The translations under genes were made by a program, and so were the position numbers. The notes beneath the pieces are model-generated. The model made no database searches. It was not told where the DNA came from and worked only from the letters and a program-made list of their open reading frames with translations. Below are positions 45,260-51,344 of a stretch of DNA of 51,344 nt, in pieces. Each line of letters begins with the position of its first letter. Position 1 is the first letter of the stretch. Source of the stretch: Lachnospiraceae bacterium (GTDB taxonomy: Bacteria > Bacillota > Clostridia > Lachnospirales > Lachnospiraceae); assembly GCA_016290905.1 (NCBI GenBank), contig JAEEVO010000011.1, positions 1-51,344 of the forward strand, written 5' to 3'.

Positions 45260-45379
45260 CACTATTGCAAAAAAAAGTTAAATTCCATAATAAATTTTAG
45301 TAATCTCGTATATTTACATCGGAATTAATTAGTGTTATTATAAACCAAGTATGATTTTTAATTTTATACGGAGGGCGTT

Positions 45380-45988
45380 ATGACGTACGAAGAAATTGTT
45401 GCAAAAGTTAAAAAGGCTTATGCAAAGGCCGACACAGCACTTGTTGATGAACATCTTGCAGTTCAGGTCGATATTACCGGCGAAGGCGAAGGCGCCTTCT
45501 ATATCGAAGTAGCAGATGGAAAGATCACAGTTGAACCTTTTGAGTATTATGATCATGATTTCAAGGTTCTCTGCACCGCAGAAGAGATCATAGCTATCGC
45601 TGAAGGTAAGAAGAAGCTCAGTGAAGAGGTTGAAGCAGGCAATGCTTATGTATCACGTAATGTTGATAAGGTAGCTGTTTTTGATCTCATCGTTGCTAAG
45701 AAGAGCGCAGGCGGAAGAAAGAAAGCTGACGCTGCAAAGGCTGAGAAGAAGCCCGCTAAGAAGGCTGCGAAGAAAGACGAGGCAGTAAAGGCAGAGAAGG
45801 CAGAGAAGAAGCCCGCTAAGAAAGCTGCTAAGAAGGACGAAGCAGTAAAGGCAGAAAAGAAGCCTGCCAAGAAAGCTGCTAAGAAGGAAGAGGCAGTTGA
45901 GACAGCTGTTGCTGCAGTTGCAGAGACAGTAAAGGAAGAAGTTAAGGCTGCTAAGAAGCCCGGCAGAAAGCCCAAGAAAGAAGCTTGA
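45380..45988 (+). CDS. SCP2-like domain protein with histone-H1-like lysine/alanine tail
   Basis: 202 residues, CGGAGG six bases before the ATG. Residues 1-110 match the SCP2 sterol-carrier fold in pattern: LAVQVDITGEGEGAFYIEVA, DGKITVEPFEYYDHDFKV, then an AEEIIAIAEGKKKLSEEVE helix. Residues 115-202 repeat K-K-P-A-K-K-A-A-K-K with spacers DEAVKAEK, ending KKPGRKPKKEA, an AT-hook-like R-K-P ending. The tail resembles bacterial histone-H1-like DNA-binding tails. SCP2 domains bind hydrophobic ligands, so a lipid-linked nucleoid or RNA-binding protein is possible. Strong promoter and biased codons point to abundant expression. Confidence 0.75.
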   Translation: MTYEEIVAKVKKAYAKADTALVDEHLAVQVDITGEGEGAFYIEVADGKITVEPFEYYDHDFKVLCTAEEIIAIAEGKKKLSEEVEAGNAYVSRNVDKVAVFDLIVAKKSAGGRKKADAAKAEKKPAKKAAKKDEAVKAEKAEKKPAKKAAKKDEAVKAEKKPAKKAAKKEEAVETAVAAVAETVKEEVKAAKKPGRKPKKEA

Positions 45989-46008
45989 CAGCAAGTAAGT
46001 TTTAATTG

Positions 46009-46040
46009 CCCGTATGTCTGACATACGGGTTTTATTTTTT
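46009..46040 (+). terminator. Terminator of the SCP2 gene
   Basis: Stem CCCGTATGTC/GACATACGGG with a minimal loop, then TTTTATTTTTT. Confidence 0.88.
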
Positions 46041-46051
46041 ATACTTGTTAC

Positions 46052-46080
46052 TTGATATTTATTTTACGTTATGCTATGAT
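46052..46080 (+). promoter_or_regulatory. Promoter of the XRE-cupin regulator
   Basis: TTGATA, 17-base spacer, TATGAT, 38 bases before the ATG. Confidence 0.55.
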
Positions 46081-46118
46081 GTATCATAACGAACTTTAGA
46101 TACGGCGGAGGTTTTCAG

Positions 46119-46673
46119 ATGGAAGAAGAGATCAGGGAGATAGCCGAAAGGATTTCGGGACTCAGGGATGCCTGCGGATATACACAGGAAGAATTTGCGA
46201 AGGAGCTCGGCGTAGATTTGGATACATATAAAGAATATGAATCTACGGGAAAGAATGTTCCGATAAGCACTATATACCAGATTTCAAAGCTATGCAAGGT
46301 TGATTTCGCAGAGATACTTACGGGAGAGTCTGCCAAGCTTGACACTTACCATGTGGTAAGGAAGGGCAAGGGACAGGTAATAGACCGTATTCCCGGTTAC
46401 TATTTTAAGGATCTGGCATACAGATTCACGAAAAAGATAATGCAGCCTCTGCTTGTTACGATCGATCCGTCCGATAAGCCGGTCGATCTTGTAACACATA
46501 AAGGAGAAGAATTCAATCTCTGTCTTTCGGGAAAGGTTATTGTTGTGATCGGCACAAAGACCATCGTTCTCGAAGAGGGAGACAGCATATATTTCAATCC
46601 CAATATCCCGCACGGACAGAGGTGCGGTGGGGATGAGCCTGCCACATTCCTTACGGTGATAACAGAAGTGTGA
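46119..46673 (+). CDS. XRE-family regulator with C-terminal cupin domain
   Basis: 184 residues. Residues about 8-62 are an HTH_3 domain (RISGLRDACGYTQEEFAKEL, then YESTGKNVPISTIYQISKLC). Residues about 115-182 are a small cupin (EEFNLCLSGKVIVVIGTKTI, EEGDSIYFNPNIPHGQRC). This class senses a small ligand with the cupin and regulates nearby genes. The gene behind it is an acyl-CoA synthetase, a pairing seen in other Lachnospiraceae, so control of that gene is likely. Confidence 0.88.
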   Translation: MEEEIREIAERISGLRDACGYTQEEFAKELGVDLDTYKEYESTGKNVPISTIYQISKLCKVDFAEILTGESAKLDTYHVVRKGKGQVIDRIPGYYFKDLAYRFTKKIMQPLLVTIDPSDKPVDLVTHKGEEFNLCLSGKVIVVIGTKTIVLEEGDSIYFNPNIPHGQRCGGDEPATFLTVITEV

Positions 46674-46824
46674 CAGCCCTGAGAGCGGTCATATCCGGGC
46701 TGATATGCAAGAACGGTCTTAGGGCTTATCTCCGGCACGGAGAGGGAAGGAAAATCCGGACAGGGGGGTTTTATGTCCGGATGTGGATGTTATCATATTA
46801 AAAGGAATGTTAGGAGGACATATT
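46674..46824 (+). promoter_or_regulatory. Structured leader of the acyl-CoA synthetase gene
   Basis: 151 bases rich in stems: CAGCCC/GGGCTG (46674-46702), CTCCGGCACGGAG around 46730, and a perfect ATCCGGACA/TGTCCGGAT (46754-46782). The first CAGCCCT can also pair with AGGGCT at 46721-46726, so two exclusive folds exist. No T tract follows. Known riboswitch classes are not recognised. Confidence 0.4.
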
Positions 46825-48504
46825 ATGTTAGAGAAGTTTCTGCCTCGTATAGAATTTGATTCATACGAGGATTTCAAGACAAATTATAAGGTAAATGTAC
46901 CGGAGGATTTTAACTTCGGATTTGATATTGTAGACGGATGGGCAAAGGAAAAGCCCGAAAACAGAGCTCTCGTATGGTGCGATGACGACGGCGAAGAAAG
47001 AACTTTCACTTTTGCCGAAATGAGCAGGTTATCAAATAAGGCAGCAAACTACTTTAAGTCCCTGGGACTTCATAAGGGTTCGGTTGTAATGATGATCTTA
47101 AGACGCCGTTATGAATACTGGATCTGTGCTACTGCGCTCATAAAGATGGGAGTTACCATCATTCCCGGAACTCTCCAGCTTACAACACACGATCTTGTTT
47201 ATCGTGCAAAAGCCGCTAATATCGAGATGTTCATTGCGCTTGATGATGATTTTGTTGTTGAACAGATAGAGAACACCTTAAAGGAAGTTCCCGAGATAAA
47301 ATATACCATTCTTGCAAACGGTCACAGGGACGGCTGGATAAATCTTCACGACGGCATGGAAAACATGAGCGAAGTATTTGAGAGGCCTTCAGCATCGGAT
47401 CCCGAAAGAACACATAATACCGACATAATGCAGATCTATTTTACCTCGGGTACGACCGGTATGCCTAAGATGGTATGCCATAATTATATGCATCCCTTGG
47501 GACATATCGTTACCGCAAAGTACTGGCAGTGTGTTGAAGAAAATAAACTGCACATGAGCGTATCGGATTCAGGCTGGGCAAAGTTCGGCTGGGGCAAGAT
47601 ATACGGACAGTGGATCTGCGGCGCGACAATCTTTTGTTATGATATGAAGAAATTCTATCCGCAGAAGCTTCTTGCAGTTATAGAAAAGTATAAGCTTACC
47701 ACCTTCTGTGCACCGCCCACCATGTACCGTTTCATGCTGCAGGAGGATGTTGCATCCTACGACCTGTCAAGCGTTAAGCGCTGGTGTACCGCAGGCGAGC
47801 CTCTTAATCCCGAGGTTGTAAACAAGTGGAGAGGCTTTACCGGAAAGACCATAGCGGAAGGCTTCGGACAGACTGAGAGTACGGTACTTCTTGCAAACTT
47901 CCCCTGGTTTGAGCCGAAGGCAGGCTCAATGGGCAAGCCTTCACCCATTTATAATATAAAGCTCATCAATTCCAACGGCGAGGAAGCCGAGGACGGTGAG
48001 GAAGGCGAGATAACTGTAGCCGATCTTGATAAGGCTTATCCTATAGGACTTTTCGTTGGTTATTACAAGGACGAAAAGCAGACAAAAGAAGCTGTCGGCT
48101 GCGGTTCATATAACCTTAAGGACGTAGCATGGCGTGACAGTGACGGACATTACTGGTTTGTAGGACGTCATGACGACGTTATAAAGTGCAGCGGATACCG
48201 TATCGGACCGTTCGAGGTTGAGAGCGCACTGATCACACATCCCGCAGTTGTCGAATGTGCGATAACCGCGGCCCCCGATCCCGTTAGAGGACAGGTTGTT
48301 AAGGCGACTGTCGTACTCGCAAAGGGATATACCCCCTCGGAAGAGCTTACAAAGGAGCTTCAGAATCATGTTAAGCATAACACGGCTCCGTACAAGTATC
48401 CGAGAATCGTAGAATATGTAGCGGAACTCCCCAAGACCCTGGGAGGAAAGATAAAGAGAGGGCAGATTAGACGAGAGGATGCTGAGAATGCAGCAAAGAA
48501 ATGA
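46825..48504 (+). CDS. AMP-forming acyl-CoA synthetase (medium-chain type)
   Basis: 559 residues from ATG 46825, preceded by TAGGAGG. The phosphate loop YFTSGTTGMPKM starts at residue 205; A5 EGFGQTES, A7 WRDSDGHYWFVGRHDDVIK and A10 LPKTLGGKIKRGQIR are all present, with the usual C-terminal lysine. The enzyme activates a carboxylate to acyl-AMP and then acyl-CoA. General layout is that of the ACSM/medium-chain group; substrate unknown. Overlaps the next gene by 17 bases. Confidence 0.9.
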   Translation: MLEKFLPRIEFDSYEDFKTNYKVNVPEDFNFGFDIVDGWAKEKPENRALVWCDDDGEERTFTFAEMSRLSNKAANYFKSLGLHKGSVVMMILRRRYEYWICATALIKMGVTIIPGTLQLTTHDLVYRAKAANIEMFIALDDDFVVEQIENTLKEVPEIKYTILANGHRDGWINLHDGMENMSEVFERPSASDPERTHNTDIMQIYFTSGTTGMPKMVCHNYMHPLGHIVTAKYWQCVEENKLHMSVSDSGWAKFGWGKIYGQWICGATIFCYDMKKFYPQKLLAVIEKYKLTTFCAPPTMYRFMLQEDVASYDLSSVKRWCTAGEPLNPEVVNKWRGFTGKTIAEGFGQTESTVLLANFPWFEPKAGSMGKPSPIYNIKLINSNGEEAEDGEEGEITVADLDKAYPIGLFVGYYKDEKQTKEAVGCGSYNLKDVAWRDSDGHYWFVGRHDDVIKCSGYRIGPFEVESALITHPAVVECAITAAPDPVRGQVVKATVVLAKGYTPSEELTKELQNHVKHNTAPYKYPRIVEYVAELPKTLGGKIKRGQIRREDAENAAKK

Positions 48505-49609
48505 AAGACGACCGGAACGCAGGATATGCGCTTGCATATGTCTGGTTCTTGTATTCGTATTTTCCTTATGCTTAACAGGTTGTGCATCTGAAAACATTTA
48601 TCTGAATGACGCCGCACATTATTATAAGGAAGGAAAATACGCCGACGCGGAAACATCTTTCCTTAAAGCCATACGTAACGGCGAGACATCTCTTACCGTA
48701 TATTCCGGTTATGCCTTTAATCAGTTAAAGGCAGGAGATACGGAAGGCGCAAAGGCTCTGTTTGAACTGATGATAAATCAGAACAACACCTACGGCGATT
48801 ATTTTGACCGTGAACCTGAGACCGGAGAAGCGGTAAGAAAAGGACTTCTTCAGATATATATGTCCCAAAACGATCTTGAAAATGCCGTCGTTATGTATAA
48901 AGAGCTGGGAGACGCAGCTCCCGATAAGCAGAAGAGCGCAGAGTATAAGAAGGCTGCGGCACTGCTTGCGTGGAAGATAAGCGGTTATAACGAAAAGGCA
49001 AAGGATGACGGGTCAGATGTCAAGCCCGTGTATGATACCGGGAAAATGCTCGCTTTTATTACTGCAGCAATAGAAGCGGGTAACGAAGATGAACAGCTGT
49101 ACCGCATGAGTGCCGACCTGCACTGGATGAACAGGGAATGGGATCTCTGGGAAGCTGACATGAGGAAGATCATAGACCTGAAGGAATATGCCATAGATGA
49201 GTATAACTGCATATACGGCATGAGACTTGAGGAAAAGACCCCGGCAGAGGTTCTGGCGCTGGTGGACGAGGCTGTTGTTTATCTTAACGGCCATTCCGCA
49301 TACATAGACGATTACAGCGACATCATCCCCATGGTCCTTAAGGCTGCGGAGTTTGCGGAACGGGTTGAATGGGAAAAGAAAAGCTCGGATTATTTTGATA
49401 CTGCCGAAAAATATATAACCGACGCCGAGAATAACGGCTATTCGGACAATGAGATACTGAAATTCAAGATCATCGTAGCCGAGAAGAAGGGCAAGATGAA
49501 TCTGGCATATAAGCTGCTGGGGGTATATCTTGAGCACTGTCCCGACGACAGGATGGCGTATAAAGAGCAGAAATACCTTGAGAACAGGATAGGTATCACG
49601 GCAGAATAA
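48488..49609 (+). CDS. TPR-containing lipoprotein
   Basis: About 373 residues. Three in-phase ATGs are possible; 48488 has GAGG nine bases upstream, 48479 sits right against it. A lipobox LTGC places the lipid on C32. TPR units begin at about residue 38 (LNDAAHYYKEGKYADAETSFLKAI and the following Y-A-F-N-Q-L-K-A-G repeat). Such proteins act as scaffolds at the membrane outer face. It overlaps the acyl-CoA synthetase gene in a different frame; no functional link is known. Confidence 0.75.
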   Translation: MQQRNERRPERRICACICLVLVFVFSLCLTGCASENIYLNDAAHYYKEGKYADAETSFLKAIRNGETSLTVYSGYAFNQLKAGDTEGAKALFELMINQNNTYGDYFDREPETGEAVRKGLLQIYMSQNDLENAVVMYKELGDAAPDKQKSAEYKKAAALLAWKISGYNEKAKDDGSDVKPVYDTGKMLAFITAAIEAGNEDEQLYRMSADLHWMNREWDLWEADMRKIIDLKEYAIDEYNCIYGMRLEEKTPAEVLALVDEAVVYLNGHSAYIDDYSDIIPMVLKAAEFAERVEWEKKSSDYFDTAEKYITDAENNGYSDNEILKFKIIVAEKKGKMNLAYKLLGVYLEHCPDDRMAYKEQKYLENRIGITAE

Positions 49610-49634
49610 GGGTTTTGGCTTGAAAAAAGGGCAA

Positions 49635-49681
49635 ACACAACATATTGTGTTTGCCCTTAAAAAAAATCTCTTTATATTGTA
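49635..49681. promoter_or_regulatory. Paired NrdR boxes of nrdD
   Basis: Box 1 at 49635-49650 is ACACAACATATTGTGT, matching the NrdR consensus ACACWAYATATWGTGT in all but one place by my reading. Box 2 at 49666-49681 (TCTCTTTATATTGTAT) matches 12 of 16 and starts exactly 31 bp later, three helical turns, the known spacing for NrdR box pairs. Both lie just upstream of the promoter of a ribonucleotide reductase gene, the standard NrdR target. Confidence 0.82.
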
Positions 49682-49690
49682 TTTTTGGTG

Positions 49691-49719
49691 TTGACTTCTT
49701 TAATGTATTCTGCTAAAAT
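49691..49719 (+). promoter_or_regulatory. Promoter of nrdD
   Basis: TTGACT at 49691-49696, 17-base spacer, TAAAAT at 49714-49719, ten bases after NrdR box 2. Confidence 0.7.
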
Positions 49720-49788
49720 AATTTACGTCGGCGCGAAGAGGAGCCGAAAGCAATAATTTTAACGAGGATTTTACCGGAGGAGAAGGAA

Positions 49789-51344
49789 ATGACCAATTTC
49801 AGCGTTACAAAAAGAGACGGCGAGATAGCTGAATTCAACCTGTCAAAGATTTCAAATGCCATAAAGAAAGCATTTAATGCAACCGAGCAGTTATATAATG
49901 ACGACATAATCAATCTGCTTGCATTGAGAGTTACATCCGCTTTCCAGACAAAGATCAAGGATGGCTGCGTAAACGTTGAGGATATCCAGGACTGTGTTGA
50001 GGAGGTTCTTAACCAGACCGGATACAATGAAGTAGCAAAAGCTTACATCTTATACAGAAAGAACCGTGAGAAGATCAGAAACATGAAGTCTACCATCCTT
50101 GATTACAAGGAACTGGTAAACAGCTATGTAAAGGAAGAGGACTGGCGTGTAAAGGAGAATTCCACCGTTACATATTCGGTAGGTGGTCTCATCCTTCACA
50201 ATTCAGGTTCCATAACAGCCAACTACTGGCTTTCGGAGATCTACGATCAGGAGATAGCAAACGCACATCGTAATGCGGACATCCATATCCACGATCTTTC
50301 CATGCTTACAGGTTACTGTGCGGGCTGGTCGTTAAAGCAGCTCATCAAGGAAGGTCTCGGCGGCATACCCGGCAAGATTACTTCGTCTCCCGCAAAGCAC
50401 TTAAGCACCCTTTGCAACCAGATGGTCAACTTCCTCGGCATCATGCAGAATGAATGGGCAGGCGCTCAGGCATTCTCCTCATTTGATACATATCTTGCAC
50501 CCTTCGTAAAGAAGGACAATATGTCATACCATGACGTAAAGCAGTGCATCCAGTGCTTCGTTTACGGTGTAAATACACCCAGCCGCTGGGGCACACAGGC
50601 ACCTTTCTCCAACATAACACTTGACTGGACCGTACCGAACGATCTTGCTGAGCTTCCCTGTATCATAGGCGGAAAAGAGATGGATTTCTGCTACAAGGAC
50701 TGCAAGAAAGAAATGGATATGGTTAACAAGGCATTCCTTGAGATCATGATCGAGGGCGATGCCAACGGCCGCGGTTTCCAGTATCCCATACCCACATATT
50801 CGATAACCAGGGATTTCGACTGGTCTGACACTGAGAACAACAGGCTCCTTTTCGAAATGACAGCAAAATATGGTACACCTTATTTCTCGAACTATATTAA
50901 TTCCGACATGGAGCCGTCGGATGTTCGTTCCATGTGCTGCAGACTCCGTCTTGATCTTCGTGAGCTCAGAAAGAAGTCGGGTGGCTTCTTCGGTTCCGGA
51001 GAATCAACAGGTTCTGTAGGCGTTGTTACTATAAATATGCCGAGAATAGCATATCTTTCGGCAACTCCCGAGGAGTTCTACAAGAGACTTGACCGTATGA
51101 TGGATCTTTCGGCTCGTTCGCTCAAGGTTAAGAGAGAGATCATCACAAAGCTTCTTGACGAGGGACTTTATCCTTATACCAAGAGATATCTCGGAACCTT
51201 CGCAAACCATTTCTCAACGATCGGCCTTGTAGGCATGAACGAAGTCGGACTTAACGCAAAGTGGCTCGGAAAAGACCTTACCGACAAGAAGACACAGGAC
51301 TTCACAGAGGAAGTTCTTAACCATATGAGAGAAAGGCTTTCGGA
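49789..51344 (+). CDS. nrdD: Anaerobic ribonucleoside-triphosphate reductase (3' partial)
   Basis: At least 518 residues; the gene runs off the right edge. The ATG at 49789 has GGAGGAGAAGG upstream. Residues about 3-90 are an ATP-cone (VTKRDGEIAEFNLSKISNAI), the allosteric site that senses ATP/dATP. The catalytic part includes DIHIHDLSMLTGYCAGW, NTPSRWGTQAPFSNITLDW, EGDANGRGFQYPIPTYSI and GSGESTGSVGVVTINMPR. Class III reductases make dNTPs without oxygen using a glycyl radical installed by NrdG; the glycine loop and any nrdG lie beyond the window. Codon bias suggests high expression. Confidence 0.96.
   Translation, partial: MTNFSVTKRDGEIAEFNLSKISNAIKKAFNATEQLYNDDIINLLALRVTSAFQTKIKDGCVNVEDIQDCVEEVLNQTGYNEVAKAYILYRKNREKIRNMKSTILDYKELVNSYVKEEDWRVKENSTVTYSVGGLILHNSGSITANYWLSEIYDQEIANAHRNADIHIHDLSMLTGYCAGWSLKQLIKEGLGGIPGKITSSPAKHLSTLCNQMVNFLGIMQNEWAGAQAFSSFDTYLAPFVKKDNMSYHDVKQCIQCFVYGVNTPSRWGTQAPFSNITLDWTVPNDLAELPCIIGGKEMDFCYKDCKKEMDMVNKAFLEIMIEGDANGRGFQYPIPTYSITRDFDWSDTENNRLLFEMTAKYGTPYFSNYINSDMEPSDVRSMCCRLRLDLRELRKKSGGFFGSGESTGSVGVVTINMPRIAYLSATPEEFYKRLDRMMDLSARSLKVKREIITKLLDEGLYPYTKRYLGTFANHFSTIGLVGMNEVGLNAKWLGKDLTDKKTQDFTEEVLNHMRERLS

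Noticed and set aside
45646-46024. Minus-strand ORFs across the lysine/alanine repeats.
   Set aside because: Low-complexity shadow of the SCP2 gene tail.
49623-49662. Palindrome after the TPR gene as a terminator.
   Set aside because: On the + strand the stem is followed by A residues, not T; the NrdR-box pair explains it better.

Overview
The window looks like chromosomal DNA from an anaerobic member of the Lachnospiraceae (Clostridia). The evidence is the gene families (DUF4317, DUF2812 with PadR, GerW/YtfJ, clostripain, RqcH, class III NrdD), strong purine-rich ribosome sites, sigma-A promoters, a CIRCE element and the rpmF and rpmB zinc-ribbon proteins. A Butyrivibrio-like genus is possible but not proven. 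Every protein gene I accept is on the + strand. The clearest minus-strand unit is a candidate noncoding RNA gene at about 8322-9023.

Layout. 1-5715: a broken SGNH-hydrolase-like fragment, a secreted beta-helix protein, and a sugar-type ABC importer (lipoprotein plus two permeases, no ATPase). 5734-9200: an accessory patch with a half-length DUF4317 gene, two copies of a 166-bp repeat, a REP-like palindrome, two IS200/IS605-end-like hairpin clusters, a PadR operator/promoter with its PadR-DUF2812 operon, and an eight-unit 51-57 bp tandem array read by a perfect minus-strand promoter. 9247-12689: a membrane-anchored GH25 muramidase and hemW. 12737-20804: the heat-shock cluster CIRCE-hrcA-grpE-dnaK-dnaJ, followed by a TetM/EF-G-like GTPase fused to a Rae1/YacP-type NYN nuclease. 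20907-28882: an export operon with three adaptor proteins, one FtsX/MacB-type permease and two ATPases, one carrying an AbrB-like tail.

28890-29780: rpmF, tRNA-Arg(CCG), and two tandem copies of a covarying structured element, each followed by a terminator. 29830-41897: a diguanylate cyclase, cysteine desulfurase, PHP phosphoesterase, rqcH, a rhomboid-like protein with a zinc ribbon, two ABC-2 permeases, two unknown proteins, DUF2953 and gerW. 41903-51344: a clostripain-family lipoprotein, rpmB, ung, an SCP2 domain with a histone-H1-like tail, an XRE-cupin regulator with an acyl-CoA synthetase, a TPR lipoprotein, and a truncated nrdD behind a pair of NrdR boxes.

Most interesting candidates: (1) the minus-strand array RNA with RYGP micro-ORFs; (2) the twin covarying RNA elements after the tRNA; (3) the ribosomal-protection GTPase/NYN nuclease fusion; (4) the PadR promoter framed by transposon-end-like hairpins; (5) the NrdR operator of nrdD. 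All calls come from reading the sequence; no database search was run.
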